Shown piece after piece: positions 54,256 through 62,875 of a stretch of 64,000 nt of DNA. A model generated the notes under the pieces. That model worked only from the letters and a program-made list of their open reading frames with translations, was not told where the DNA came from and made no database searches. The stretch is from Peribacillus asahii (GTDB taxonomy: Bacteria; Bacillota; Bacilli; Bacillales; DSM-1321), in assembly GCF_004006295.1 (NCBI RefSeq), contig NZ_CP026095.1, forward strand, positions 2,466,001 through 2,530,000, in the 5' to 3' direction. Made by a program: the position numbers and the translations under genes. Numbering within the stretch: position 1 is the first letter of the stretch; every line of letters starts with the position of its first letter.

Positions 54256-54524
54256 TACCGTGCTAGATGGGGAGTTGGCGGTGCCCTGTAACCCGCAATC
54301 CGCCGTAGCGGGGTTGAACTCCTATTTGAGGTAGGAACATGTGAGGTCTGCCTTGTGAAAGCAGTGTTGACAATTGGGTCCTACGCAATGGAAACCTACG
54401 AAATTGGTCAGGTCTGGAAGGAAGCAGCCATAAGTAGTGATTTCGATGTGCCGTGGGGCAGCCTAATTAGAGCTAGCTTCCATAAGTAACGCTTGGTTGT
54501 TTCTATCAATGATAGGTGCACGGT
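54256..54524 (+). ncRNA. scr: Signal recognition particle RNA, Bacillus long form (scRNA)
   Basis: RNA scaffold of SRP, binding Ffh and targeting membrane proteins. Terminal pairing ACCGTGCTAG / GTGCACGGT; the Alu-type part GGCGGTGCCCTGTAACCCGC, the GGGTCCTACGCAATGG block, and the SRP54-binding hairpin TGGTCAGGTCTGGAAGGAAG then CAGC are present. Length about 269 nt agrees with B. subtilis scr. In Bacillus, scr normally lies by dnaX; here it is 150 bp after rnpB. Confidence 0.95.
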
Positions 54525-54640
54525 GTTTAATTAATATGTAATGATTGTCAAATCGTTTAATACTATACTTCCCTGACTTTTACATACTCGATATTCGTAC
54601 AAAGTGCATGTTAAATTCAATGGATACTATACTTGCTGCT

Positions 54641-54853
54641 TTATTTTATACATTTATAATTTTTATGATTAACCACTATTTTTATCGGTTCATCTGTTTG
54701 TGGTTTTGTCCCAACTTTGACAATCACAGAATTTTCCCGCACTGTTAAAACTTCTCCCTTCTTACCTTTCTGTTCACCTTTTATTACTTGAATAGTTTCT
54801 CCTTCCTTCGCCTTTTTAATTTCACTCTTACCTACTGTTTTGTCTTCTGTCAT
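54641..54853 (-). CDS. DUF2187 (KOW-motif) protein, YkvS-like
   Basis: 70 residues. A KOW-like beta strand: AKEGETIQVIKGEQKGKKGEVLTVRENSVIVKV (landmark GEQKGKKGEVLTV), characteristic of the small DUF2187 proteins such as YkvS. A strong AAGGAGG site precedes the start. The function is unknown; KOW motifs suggest RNA or ribosome contact. Confidence 0.85.
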   Translation of the reverse strand: MTEDKTVGKSEIKKAKEGETIQVIKGEQKGKKGEVLTVRENSVIVKVGTKPQTDEPIKIVVNHKNYKCIK

Positions 54854-55037
54854 TTTATTTCCTCCTTTATTAAGGGAATACTCCTTTTATTGCACTAATA
54901 AGTTGATGAGCTTTATTTATAAGCTTATCCTTCCCCATATGTATTTTTTTATCATTTGGCTCTGATAAACTTTAATGTTGATATTGCATAAAATTAAGGG
55001 GAACCTATTTATCAAAGATTCCCCATCCTTTTGAAGC

Positions 55038-55427
55038 CTATTTATTGATTAATTCTGTACCATATGAGTTATCAATTGCACAAAGCCATTCGCCTTGTGG
55101 ATTCTTCTTAAACACGTATGTTGCCCTTCTATCCATTGAATATTCCGAATCCTCTTTATCAGCATCAAGTAGCGTTTGAGATAAAACTAAAGCAGTATCT
55201 CCTGCTTCTAAAATAATCATTTCTCCTTGTGTTGGTACAATACTGTTATTAAAGTATTTTGCAATTGCAATAAATGCTTTTTTGATTTCCTCTTTGCCTT
55301 GTGCAATCATTCCAGGCTTTATCACTAAAATTGCATCAGCTGTATAGTAGTTCATCAATGTATCAAAATCTTCTTGCTTTATTGCAAGGTCACACTTTTT
55401 AATTAGCTCTTTTAATTCGTGTTCCAT
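55038..55427 (-). CDS. NTF2-like fold protein (SnoaL/DUF4440 group)
   Basis: 129 residues: [64 protein letters not shown] and [24 protein letters not shown] (landmarks only). The curved-sheet pocket fold is used by ketosteroid isomerase-like enzymes and by many binding proteins of unknown role. ATG at 55427 follows GGGAGG. Confidence 0.82.
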   Translation of the reverse strand: MEHELKELIKKCDLAIKQEDFDTLMNYYTADAILVIKPGMIAQGKEEIKKAFIAIAKYFNNSIVPTQGEMIILEAGDTALVLSQTLLDADKEDSEYSMDRRATYVFKKNPQGEWLCAIDNSYGTELINK

Positions 55428-55539
55428 AAAATATTCCTCCCACAAATAGTATCTTGGCTAAATTTCACATCACAAACATCTGTTAAACTACCTTTTTATT
55501 ATTACTCCCGATTGTGCTGATCAGAACCTTTGAATAAGG

Positions 55540-55848
55540 ACTACACATTGAATTTAGAAAATCGTAGGCTATCATAAGTTTCTAAACCTTTTTCCTTTGC
55601 ATAGGTTTTTTAGGCTCTCCACGTATCTGTGACAAGCACTTTTTTATTGAAAAGTTTAAAACTAATTATGAACAATGGAGACACTTGAACCCTTCCTTGA
55701 AGCGAGTTTCCTTCATTTCATTGATTAAACGACCACCAACAGAGAAAAAAAGCTCAACATAGCGTTTAATCCATTGATATACTTGTTCTTTTTTGGTGTG
55801 TGGTAATTTGTCAATATATTTTAACAAGTTACTAAACGCTTTGCTCAC
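55540..55848 (-). pseudogene. IS1595 family transposase remnant
   Basis: The N-terminal part (55848-55666) has LPHTKKEQVYQWIKRYVELF and the start of the zinc ribbon RFKEGFKCLHCS. After a deletion, about 55640-55555 encodes VLVTDTWRA, stop, KTYAKEKGLETYDSL, which is the DDE-domain segment of the same family. The catalytic core and the ends are gone. Confidence 0.78.
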
Positions 55849-56213
55849 CCCCCTCCCCTAAATATTAGTTCTTATATTGATTATATTAAAGTTCAGAGTG
55901 GCATCATATATCAACATTTATCTTTAACAGAGCCTATCATTTAGATATTTTTTCAGGAACAGCACAATTATATTTTTTAACTTTGAAAGCAAGTAAACCT
56001 AAAATAAATTCGAAAGACCCAGTATTTCTGTTTGCTAAAATAATGATGATAAGCAAGTATAATTAGTTTTTTGCCTTTAGGGAGTAGATTCAAAGAGCTT
56101 CTCACACAAAACGGAGTCGATTTATGCAGCTAACGAGGGAAATTTAGTCGAATTAGAAGGAAATTTAGTCGAACTGTTGAATAACTTTATTATTACAAAT
56201 TAGGAGGAAAATC

Positions 56214-56588
56214 ATGAGTCGAAGTATAATATTTAAGGAAAATGAATTAATTATTAAATTTTCAGGCCTAACTGCCCTTGCAGGATTGAAGCAGGAATTG
56301 AAGATACCATATAGCTCTATAAAAAATGTCCAAGCCGGAAATTTCAAATTACATTGGAATGCCTTGCGACTATTCGGCACTTCTATTCCAAAAGGTTACA
56401 AAGCAGGGCGGTTCCTGTACAAAGGACAGAAATACTTTTTATCCTATAACGACACGAATCAAGTCGTTGTCCTTGATTTAGAAGAATATGAATATGATAA
56501 AATTGTGGTACAAGTAGGGAGCCCTAAACAGATAAGAACAGCAATCTTAAAACGTTGTCCGCAACTTGTTTATGAAAAGTATCAATAA
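56214..56588 (+). CDS. Hypothetical protein with a PH-like (bPH) domain
   Basis: 124 residues, no signal peptide. Alternating strands such as KENELIIKFSGLTALAGLK, LKIPYSSIKNVQAG and FLYKGQKYFLSYNDTNQVVVL suggest a bacterial PH fold, ending with a helix (PKQIRTAILKRCPQLVYEK). AGGAGGAA precedes the ATG. Other PH-like Bacillus proteins of this kind are uncharacterised. Confidence 0.75.
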   Translation: MSRSIIFKENELIIKFSGLTALAGLKQELKIPYSSIKNVQAGNFKLHWNALRLFGTSIPKGYKAGRFLYKGQKYFLSYNDTNQVVVLDLEEYEYDKIVVQVGSPKQIRTAILKRCPQLVYEKYQ

Positions 56589-56636
56589 AAATACTATTTA
56601 TAGACAATGTAAAACAAACCCCTACTCAAAAAAGTG

Positions 56637-56950
56637 AACTGCCCCCTGTCAAGTAGACAGTGGAAATAATAAAAATGATTTAAACGACTTTAGCCCTATA
56701 CCCCATAGGACTAAGGCCGTTTAGTCATTTTTGTAATCGATCATGATTATAGAATTGTATATACTCATCCACAGCCAGACAAAGTTCTTCGAAAGTATCA
56801 TACTTATGTAAATAAGATTTTTCACATTTGATGGTTCTCTAAAAAATTCCATCTCTCCATTATCAATACACCTTCCAGCACGTGACATTTCTGCTTGATT
56901 ATATTGGCTATATATCGAGAGCAGGCTTACTTGCATACGTTGGCTTTATT
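56637..56950 (-). pseudogene. IS3 family (IS150-like) transposase C-terminal remnant
   Basis: The minus-strand text reads MSRAGRCIDNGEMEFF, stop, then KYDTFEELCLAVDEYIQFYNHDRLQ, stop, LNGLSPMGYRA, the end of an IS3 OrfB with the last catalytic Glu region. The terminal GAACTGCCCCCTGTCAAGTA near 56638 is the IS end. Multiple stops; the 5' two thirds are missing. Confidence 0.87.
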
Positions 56951-57069
56951 GCCATGAGTGCTAGAAAAGATATAAGAGCCTATTTCACGGAGGGGCTTAC
57001 GAAAACATCTAACCTATATGGCATTAGTGCGGATATAAGCCCTCTCCCATCATGAAGAAGGACTTCATT

Positions 57070-57765
57070 TTACTTCACACGTAACTTTTGATCAATTCGA
57101 ATCGTGTACTTGTCATCAAGCTGGTTCCAACTTTTGATTTTCGCAATAGTTGTATCATACTTTTTAGCCAGTTTTGATACTGTATCACCTTTTAGAACTA
57201 TACAGTATTCACAATCTTCATCATCCTTCTGCTCTTTCAAATCGAATGCTTTAACCAATCCATTTACATGGCCTTTAGCAATTGCTTCAATGAAATCTTC
57301 ACCCTTTAATTTAGCCGCATCATCTTTATTATCAATAAAACCACACTCTGTAAGAATTGCGGGCATATTAGACTCACGAAGCACATGCAAATTTCCTTGT
57401 TTTTTTCCACGGTCTTTCATATCAATCTGCTTCACAATTTCTGAATGAATCACATTTTGGTAAGCAATAGATTTAGAACTACCCGGATACACAAAATCCT
57501 CATAACCAACACCGCCGCCAGCATTAATGTGAATAGATAGGAAAAAGTCTGCTCCCCATACATTTGCGGCTTTAGTACGTTCTAACAAAGACGGATAAGT
57601 ATCTTTTGTACGGCTCATTTTCACTTCTACGTTTTCATATGCCGCTAATAATTGTTTTACTCGTTTAGCAATCCTCAAGGTTAAATCCTTTTCGAGCAAT
57701 CCATTTCCAACTGCTCCTGAATCTTTCCCACCATGACCTGCATCAATAAAAATTCTAACCATCAT
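57070..57765 (-). CDS. Phage-type N-acetylmuramoyl-L-alanine amidase with LysM domain
   Basis: Endolysin of 231 residues cutting the MurNAc-Ala bond. Amidase_3 domain (1-175): FIDAGHGGKDSGAVGNG (zinc His), SLLERTKAANVWGADFFLSIHINAG (second His) and MPAILTECGFIDNKDDAA (catalytic Glu). A C-terminal LysM repeat (about 185-231), CIVLKGDTVSKLAKKYDTT, binds the wall. No signal peptide, consistent with holin-dependent release. The start overlaps the end of the holin relic (ATGATG), and a decayed homologue is at 59112. It seems the only intact lysis gene here. Confidence 0.92.
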   Translation of the reverse strand: MMVRIFIDAGHGGKDSGAVGNGLLEKDLTLRIAKRVKQLLAAYENVEVKMSRTKDTYPSLLERTKAANVWGADFFLSIHINAGGGVGYEDFVYPGSSKSIAYQNVIHSEIVKQIDMKDRGKKQGNLHVLRESNMPAILTECGFIDNKDDAAKLKGEDFIEAIAKGHVNGLVKAFDLKEQKDDEDCEYCIVLKGDTVSKLAKKYDTTIAKIKSWNQLDDKYTIRIDQKLRVK

Positions 57766-57950
57766 TTATTCCCCCTTTCATCTATAATCATTTGTTTAAT
57801 TTCAGAAACATCCTTAACTAAAGAAGAAAATACCTGGGCTTGCGCTCCAATAACCGATTAGTTCTTATCGATGGCTTCTTAATATTTATCTTCACGCTCT
57901 TTGTTATTTTTCATTGTACTAAACAATATTCAAACAAACAAAAAAGCATA
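57762..57950 (-). pseudogene. BhlA/UviB-type holin relic with three nonsense codons
   Basis: The frame reads YAFLFV, stop, ILFSTMKNNKEREDKY, stop, EAIDKN, stop, SVIGAQAQVFSSLVKDVSEI, KQMIIDERGNK. Restoring Trp, Gln and Gln (TGG to TGA, CAA to TAA twice) gives a normal BhlA-like holin. The N-terminus is lost at the junction with the glnA-tail copy. It precedes the amidase as in phage lysis cassettes. Confidence 0.87.
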
Positions 57951-57958
57951 ATCGCCCA

Positions 57959-58075
57959 ACATTAAAAAAAGCCCTGATACTAGAAATATCAAGACTTTGA
58001 ATAGTGTAAAATTGAGATTGATAGTTTTCAATTTCCCATAAATGAACAGCCGTGCGGTTTTCATTCTCTAACATA
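57959..58075. repeat. glnA 3'-end copy 1 (most diverged)
   Basis: Matches the last 16 or so codons of glnA and its terminator with about a dozen differences; on the minus strand it reads RTAVHLWEIENYQSQF. The upstream 17 bp (ATGTTAGAGAATGAAAA) are shared with copy 2 but not with native glnA. Interpreted as a phage attachment-site relic. Confidence 0.85.
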
Positions 58076-58118
58076 CAAAAAACAAGATTATAGATTTATT
58101 TTGGGGGATAAATTTATT

Positions 58119-59006
58119 TTACTCCTTGCTTCCTTTGCGAAAGATTCGATCGAGAAATGTTTTCTTGTTCTCAGGAGGCACCGGAAGAAAGAAACGATTC
58201 TTACTTGTTACATCAAGATAAGGTGTTAATATAGCAGTCTTCTCCTCTACAGAAGTTGCGGCATTTAGCTTTTCTTCAATTTTTGCAAAATGTTTTTCTG
58301 TCGAGCCTTTTGGCGTATAAACAAAACGCCCATCTGGAAACTCTTGTGAATCCATCGTTTCTTTTTCAGTATATGCATGGACAGACGGACGTGCCCAAAA
58401 AACATTTTTCCGCACCACACGTGCAGGACTTCCCGCAACTGCTACATTTGATGGGAGCGATTTTGTCACGAGCGACTTTGCACCTAAAATTGAACCTGTA
58501 CCAACTTCTACTCCTTTTAGAATCATGACGTCCTGCCCAATCCAAATGTGGTCACCTAAGTACACACTCTTTGTTGGGTTAATCCGTTTTCGAGTTGTTC
58601 CATCGTACATTAAATGTGGGTCTGCCAAACGAACGACTACACCACTTGAAAACATATTATCATGACCGATGAACAGATTCTTTTGCTCAGAGAGAATAAA
58701 TCTCGCTGCTCCATTAAATGAATAGTTGCGACCAAGGAAAAATGTATTATCATTCCAAACACTGACGCTCATCGTTGCATTATGATTTGATTTCCCAATG
58801 ATGATGAGCGAGTTGTTACGATTAAAATTTAGCGTTGCATTTTGAATTTTGGCTCCACGTTCAATAATTAACCGATTTCCTTTACCAACAAAATTGATTT
58901 TGCTATTTACAAACGAAATCTCATCTTCAGTATTTCCTATAAAAAGTATTTCATTATCCGTTTTCGGTTTCTGTGATATTTCAGAAATAGTTTCCATGCT
59001 GTTCAT
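58119..59006 (-). CDS. Hexapeptide-repeat acyltransferase (possible phage cargo)
   Basis: 295 residues. A left-handed beta-helix runs from about 30 to 200 (FVGKGNRLIIERGAKIQNATL, NNSLIIIGKSNHNATM) and ends with SVYLGDHIWIGQDVMILKGVEVGTGSILGAKSL, the active-site face (landmark DHIWIGQDVMIL) of WbbJ/maltose O-acetyltransferase-type enzymes. The 95-residue C-terminal extension is basic/helical. The ATG at 59006 follows AAAGTGGG; a TTG at 59072 would extend it. It sits between two att-like repeats, so it may be phage-borne surface-sugar modification cargo. The frame is intact. Confidence 0.82.
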   Translation of the reverse strand: MNSMETISEISQKPKTDNEILFIGNTEDEISFVNSKINFVGKGNRLIIERGAKIQNATLNFNRNNSLIIIGKSNHNATMSVSVWNDNTFFLGRNYSFNGAARFILSEQKNLFIGHDNMFSSGVVVRLADPHLMYDGTTRKRINPTKSVYLGDHIWIGQDVMILKGVEVGTGSILGAKSLVTKSLPSNVAVAGSPARVVRKNVFWARPSVHAYTEKETMDSQEFPDGRFVYTPKGSTEKHFAKIEEKLNAATSVEEKTAILTPYLDVTSKNRFFLPVPPENKKTFLDRIFRKGSKE

Positions 59007-59111
59007 ACCCACTTTCAAAATGTTAAAAACGTGTTTATCTAAGAAGAAATTTAAAAAAGAGATATATCGCAATAATAGAAAGCTGTATTCGATACTAGCA
59101 TATTGGTCCCT

Positions 59112-59500
59112 TCACACGCAACTCCTGGCCAATCTTAATGGTATAGTCATCATCAAGTTTGTTCCAGCTTTTGGTTTGCTGCCGTACTCTTTAGCAAGCT
59201 TTGGTACGGTATCACCTTTTATGACTGTGTGATATTGATTTTCGTCCACTTTTTTCTTTTTTAGACTAAAACATTTAACCGAACCATTAACATGTCCTTG
59301 GGCGATATCTTCAATAAATGCGACCTTTTTCAAAATAGCAGCTTCATTAGGATTAGAAATACAAAGGCTTTCCGTCAGTAAAGCTAGCATATTCGTTGTT
59401 CTTAAAACTTGTAGATTCTTTTGTTGTGGTAAACAACCTCCAAACAAAAAAGCATAACCGTCCTCTTTTAAAAACAGATTAAAAATTTGCTCATCTATAG
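59112..59500 (-). pseudogene. Fused holin-amidase relic
   Basis: The frame begins with a BhlA-type holin start, DEQIFNLFLKEDGYAFLF, then jumps by deletion to the amidase middle, PQQKNLQVLRTTNMLALLTE, and continues to the LysM YHTVIKGDTVPKLAKEYGSK before a frameshift. The catalytic half is gone and the zinc/Glu motif is mutated. It is the decayed homologue of 57070-57950. Confidence 0.87.
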
Positions 59501-59541
59501 TAAAAAGATTGAAGAAAGCACAATGAATAAATTTGAAAATT

Positions 59542-59656
59542 ACATAAAAAAAGCCCCGATATCAGAGATATCAAGGCTTTGAATAGTTTAAAATTTAGAT
59601 TGATAGTTTTCGATTTCCCATGAATGAACAGCTGTACGGTTTTCATTCTCCAACAT
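59542..59656. repeat. glnA 3'-end copy 2
   Basis: About 99 bp identical to the native glnA end and terminator except for three substitutions, then 17 bp (ATGTTGGAGAATGAAAA on the minus strand) shared only with copy 1. It separates the holin-amidase relic from the terminase/integrase block. Confidence 0.92.
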
Positions 59657-59726
59657 AAAAACAATTCAAAGTCCTTATAAACCCCGTTTAATATCGCGAT
59701 TCAATAAATGCCCTCAGCAAAATAAA

Positions 59727-59915
59727 TCAAAATGTATAATTAAATCCTGGCTCGTTATCCTTAGATACAGCAAAATTGGATAAAACCGAAATCATAGTGG
59801 TTTTTCCGTTTTTTCGACCAATAAAAATAAGGCCCTCACGAAAGCGCCTATAACCTGTATCTTTATGGAACCAACCATACAGGGAACCAATGACAAAATG
59901 TTGCCACGGCTGCAA
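59727..59915 (-). pseudogene. Phage terminase large subunit fragment
   Basis: The TTG-initiated frame QPWQHFVIGSLYGWFHKDTG and REGLIFIGRKNGKTTMIS is the N-terminal ATPase region of a phage terminase (Walker A-like GRKNGKT). It stops after NFAVSKDNEPG, where other DNA joins, so ATP hydrolysis and nuclease domains are absent. Confidence 0.88.
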
Positions 59916-59917
59916 AA

Positions 59918-60004
59918 CTAAGCTTGCGAATATTTCTCCAATTCAGCTTCTACAGCTGTTTGTTTCGCTTTTCTATCTAATTCAGGTAATTCAAAGCTCA
60001 TCAT
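59918..60004 (-). pseudogene. ArpU-type phage late regulator, N-terminal fragment
   Basis: MSFELPELDRKAKQTAVEAE and LEKYSQA, then stop; this is the usual start of ArpU family late-gene regulators. GGGGGAT precedes it. The remainder is deleted and the frame runs into the terminase fragment. Confidence 0.65.
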
Positions 60005-60053
60005 ATCCCCCATTTCTCAGGAACACCCTGAGCCGCAACCCAGGGCAAAAAGA

Positions 60054-60176
60054 TTAATGTTTGACTGCTGCATCCTCCATATCTAGTTGTCCAGGAGGAA
60101 CACTTACTTCTCCGTTGTTATCGATGGTATACTCCACACCTTCATGTGGATCTTCATAAAACTCCTCAATGCTCAT
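60054..60176 (-). CDS. Small phage-like protein
   Basis: 40 residues, MSIEEFYEDPHEGVEYTIDN then GEVSVPPGQLDMEDAAVKH. Acidic, no motif recognised. Its start overlaps the stop of the next upstream gene (ATGA), suggesting coupling in a phage operon. May be a fragment. Confidence 0.5.
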   Translation of the reverse strand: MSIEEFYEDPHEGVEYTIDNNGEVSVPPGQLDMEDAAVKH

Positions 60177-60457
60177 TTGAGATGGTTATAAACCAAGAGA
60201 AAATTAGTTCCGGCAAACGGGTAGAGTTTGTTTACTTTACCTTCTGTATCACGTTTGATGTTAAACTTTAAAACAATTTTCTTATTATCACGTTGGATTG
60301 ATACGAATTCAGCTCCAACTTCGCTTTCTTCCACAGTAATAAGAGTGATAGAACCAGGCTTTTTTAAAAGCTCATCAACATGCGATAATTCATTACTTAC
60401 AACATGGAACACTAAAACCTCTTTTTTATCATCTTTTGATTTTTTTAAATAATACAT
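60173..60457 (-). CDS. Phage-like protein of unknown function, possibly frameshifted at its start
   Basis: 94 residues, beta-rich with a Lys/Asp-rich N-terminus (YYLKKSKDDKKEVLVFHVV) and VEESEVGAEFVSIQRDNKK. Another ATG with AAAGGAG (at about 60483) reads MKMAKIQ and then leaves this frame, so the true start may have been lost by a frameshift. Family not recognised; position between nuclease and ArpU relics fits a phage early/middle gene. Confidence 0.5.
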   Translation of the reverse strand: MYYLKKSKDDKKEVLVFHVVSNELSHVDELLKKPGSITLITVEESEVGAEFVSIQRDNKKIVLKFNIKRDTEGKVNKLYPFAGTNFLLVYNHLK

Positions 60458-60637
60458 TCAGTTGGATTTTTGCCATTTTCATATTCTCCTTTAAATGCCC
60501 TTCTAAGGCGTTTTATAGTTTAATAGACCAATTGTATTCAGGTTGTAAAAACTCTTGAATTTACCCCTATTCCATCCTGTCTATATATGTCAAAACGTGT
60601 CGAATTTAGTTATTGGCGAGTTTTAATGGGCTGTTTG

Positions 60638-60805
60638 TTAATCAACCTCGATAGCAACTATGTTGTATTTTGATTTATGTTTGTTTTCGTGCGTTCTCTA
60701 AACTTTCTACCAAACAGTTTTCGGTTTAACTCCTAGATATTTCGCACATTCATCCGTTTTTCCAATGAATATTAAATCTTCGCCTTTATAAATTGCATAA
60801 TCCAT
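60638..60805 (-). pseudogene. Small phage protein with two stop codons
   Basis: MDYAIYKGEDLIFIGKTDEC, AKYLGVKPKTVW, stop, KV, stop, then KSKYNIVAIEVD. The first 32 codons match a small phage protein type that recurs in Bacillus prophages; two in-frame TAG codons interrupt it. Confidence 0.65.
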
Positions 60806-60966
60806 TCTTCGCTTTCTCAATAAGTGTTTCAAACCCCTTTACCATATAGTTTTGGCCCACTGTTTCTACGAAATGTGCAGTAATAAAACCAATTAATGGT
60901 TTTAAAATCTCCCCTCATTTATGTTAACCTTTATATAAATGTAGTTTACATACAAGGAGGAGAAAA

Positions 60967-61155
60967 ATGACTCTTAACGTACGATTTTTTATAACTATCG
61001 TTACAGCGATTTTATTTGTAATTCTTGTGTTCATGAATTTTTTAGGATTTTGGAAAGCTAACTCAACAATACAAATTCTTTTTTTCTTTATTATGGTCGC
61101 AGCGATTTTCAATGCAGGTATTGTAACTAGTGAAAAACTAAAAATCAAAAGCTAA
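60967..61155 (+). CDS. Small two-span membrane protein
   Basis: 62 residues: FFITIVTAILFVILVFMNFLG and ILFFFIMVAAIFNAGIV as two membrane spans with a basic end. AAGGAGGAG lies six bases before the ATG and the gene is intact and opposite in direction to the phage relics. An imperfect dyad (TGTTAAC...GTTTACA) upstream may be an operator. Function unknown; possible phage or superinfection membrane protein. Confidence 0.7.
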   Translation: MTLNVRFFITIVTAILFVILVFMNFLGFWKANSTIQILFFFIMVAAIFNAGIVTSEKLKIKS

Positions 61156-61200
61156 TCGAGAAATTCCAATTGGCTTTTTTACCGTGCACCATGTGTCTAC

Positions 61201-61749
61201 TTAGCCATTGAACCTACTTCCACGACGACCATTTTTATAGTGAGGCTTTTTCTCTTTAGCCATTTCATCTTTCAGAGACTTGATCATCCGTCTTAAATGT
61301 TTGATAGTTTTGTCCTTGTTAATGTTTGCCCGTTTAAGCTGCCTAACAAAGCTTTCGGATCATACTTACTTCGATACATACCATTCAATATTTTCTGATA
61401 GCCTTCCAGGTCTTCCACAATCAAGACGAATGGATTTTTAGAAGCACGTATTAATTCATTTTCAAAACGAGTACGGTCTTTGATGCTTTCCACAAGCTCA
61501 TCGACACCATTTTTACGTTCCAATCCTGCTGTTAAATAAATATCCCTTGTAATACCCATTTCGATATTTTTAGGAATCATGGCCGAATAATCACATGTTT
61601 TCATGGTTCAAATTTTGAATGGCACTTTTTTTGCGAAAATAATCAAGTACATGCTGGTTTTTCTGCTCCCTGGTATCCACAATAATTTCTAATGTGTTCA
61701 GGATTGTTTTGAATCCTGTGTCTGAGTATCTGTAATGGATAGTGTTCAT
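61201..61749 (-). pseudogene. Phage ERCC4-type nuclease, frameshifted
   Basis: The start at 61749 (GGAG upstream) reads LEIIVDTREQKNQHVLDYF, the XPF/ERCC4 nuclease motif. After a frameshift at about 61600 it continues TCDYSAMIPKNIEMGITRD, ERKNGVDELVESIKDRTRFE and VEDLEGYQKIL. A second frameshift near 61310 leads into KDKTIKHLRRMIKSLKDEMA, the end of another phage protein. Residual pieces of 71 and 103 residues are open but lack a complete domain. Confidence 0.87.
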
Positions 61750-61750
61750 A

Positions 61751-61936
61751 TTAGGACTCCATAGCTTCTTGAATTTTTTGTTTAATTTCCTCATAAGTCC
61801 CTTCATGTCTAATTATTTCTACACCTGTTGGATATTCAACAAAGATTTGATCATCTAAAACAGATATGATTTTATTTACATTTATTAAACGCGAAGAATG
61901 ATAACATTTTTCGAATACTTCTATAAATCCTTTCAT
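61751..61936 (-). CDS. Small phage-like protein
   Basis: 61 residues, KGFIEVFEKCYHSSRLINVN and FVEYPTGVEIIRHEGTYEEI, ending KQKIQEAMES. AAAGGAG is ten bases upstream. It is compactly arranged with the ERCC4 gene (two-base gap) as in phage early operons. No function known. Confidence 0.65.
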   Translation of the reverse strand: MKGFIEVFEKCYHSSRLINVNKIISVLDDQIFVEYPTGVEIIRHEGTYEEIKQKIQEAMES

Positions 61937-62088
61937 CCCATCACTACTCCTTTCTTGAAATAAACCATCGCTCGTTCAAAAATTTCTTTAGATAATTTAT
62001 CTATTACTTTATTCTCATAGTTGCAAATTGGCTCCGATACTTTATTCCATCCGTTATATGAAAGTTCAATAGTCAATTCCATAACCAT
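61933..62088 (-). CDS. Small phage-like protein, probably 5'-truncated
   Basis: 51 residues, MELTIELSYNGWNKVSEPIC and KVIDKLSKEIFERAMVYFKK. Its end overlaps the start of the next gene. There is no ribosome binding site before the first ATG, and the upstream DNA belongs to the integrase relic, so the 5' part may be missing. Confidence 0.5.
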   Translation of the reverse strand: MVMELTIELSYNGWNKVSEPICNYENKVIDKLSKEIFERAMVYFKKGVVMG

Positions 62089-62099
62089 CTTGGGGAACG

Positions 62100-62803
62100 A
62101 TTAAGTCGGGAAACGGTCAAGATTGTACACAGTACCATGCACAATGCATTCGAAAAGGCTGTAACACTTGGAAAAGTTTCTAAAAATCCGTGTAATGGTG
62201 TAGAAATTAAAGGAGAAAAAAAATAAAAGAGAAATACAATTCATTGAATCTGAACATATCTCGCACTTTTTAAAAGAATCCTATCAATATGGATATATTT
62301 ATTGGATTTTCTTTAAAGTGTTGATTGAAACAGGAATGCGAAAAGGGGAAGCTGCTACTAACAACCCTAACGAAATGTTTATCAGTACCAAAACAGCTAA
62401 TTCTGTGAGAGTCGTTACGATTAGCTAAACTCTTGCTAGTGAGTTACATTTTCAGAAGAAATATCAAAATCAAAATAAACTCTCTCTGAAAGAGAATTAT
62501 CACCACAACTTAAATTTAGTTCTATGCTGCAATGATGGCAATTACATGCCTAAAACAAGTTTATTTAATGCCTTTTCTAAAATTCTCAAAAAGTGTGGGC
62601 TTCCTTCTTTACCTATTCATTCTTTGAGACATACACACGCGGTTTTACTTCTGGAAGCCAGGGCAGATATGAAATATGTCCAAGAACGATTAGGTCATAG
62701 TAGCATTCAAATCACTTCTGATGTGTATTCGCATATAAGTAAAACAATCGAAATGGATAGAATGGACAAATACGAAGAGTATATGAAAAACATACTCAAA
62801 TAA
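62100..62803 (+). pseudogene. Phage integrase (tyrosine recombinase) relic
   Basis: Order of a normal Int: the core-binding helix RETVKIVHSTMHNAFEKAV, GKVSKNPCNGVEIKGEKK, a stop and frameshift, then FIESEHISHFLKESYQYGY, the Arg box IETGMRKGEAA, a deletion, a stop after VRVVTIS, and the intact C-terminal 85 residues with HSLRHTHAVLLLEA, VQERLGHSS and the nucleophile Tyr in DVYSHIS. It points at the glnA-tail repeat 73 bp beyond its stop, the normal int-att arrangement. Confidence 0.92.
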
Positions 62804-62875
62804 TCACTTTTTAAATAAAATCGGGCAAAAATCGGGCACTCAAAAAAATAGGCGGAAAACTATTCGAATCGCCCG

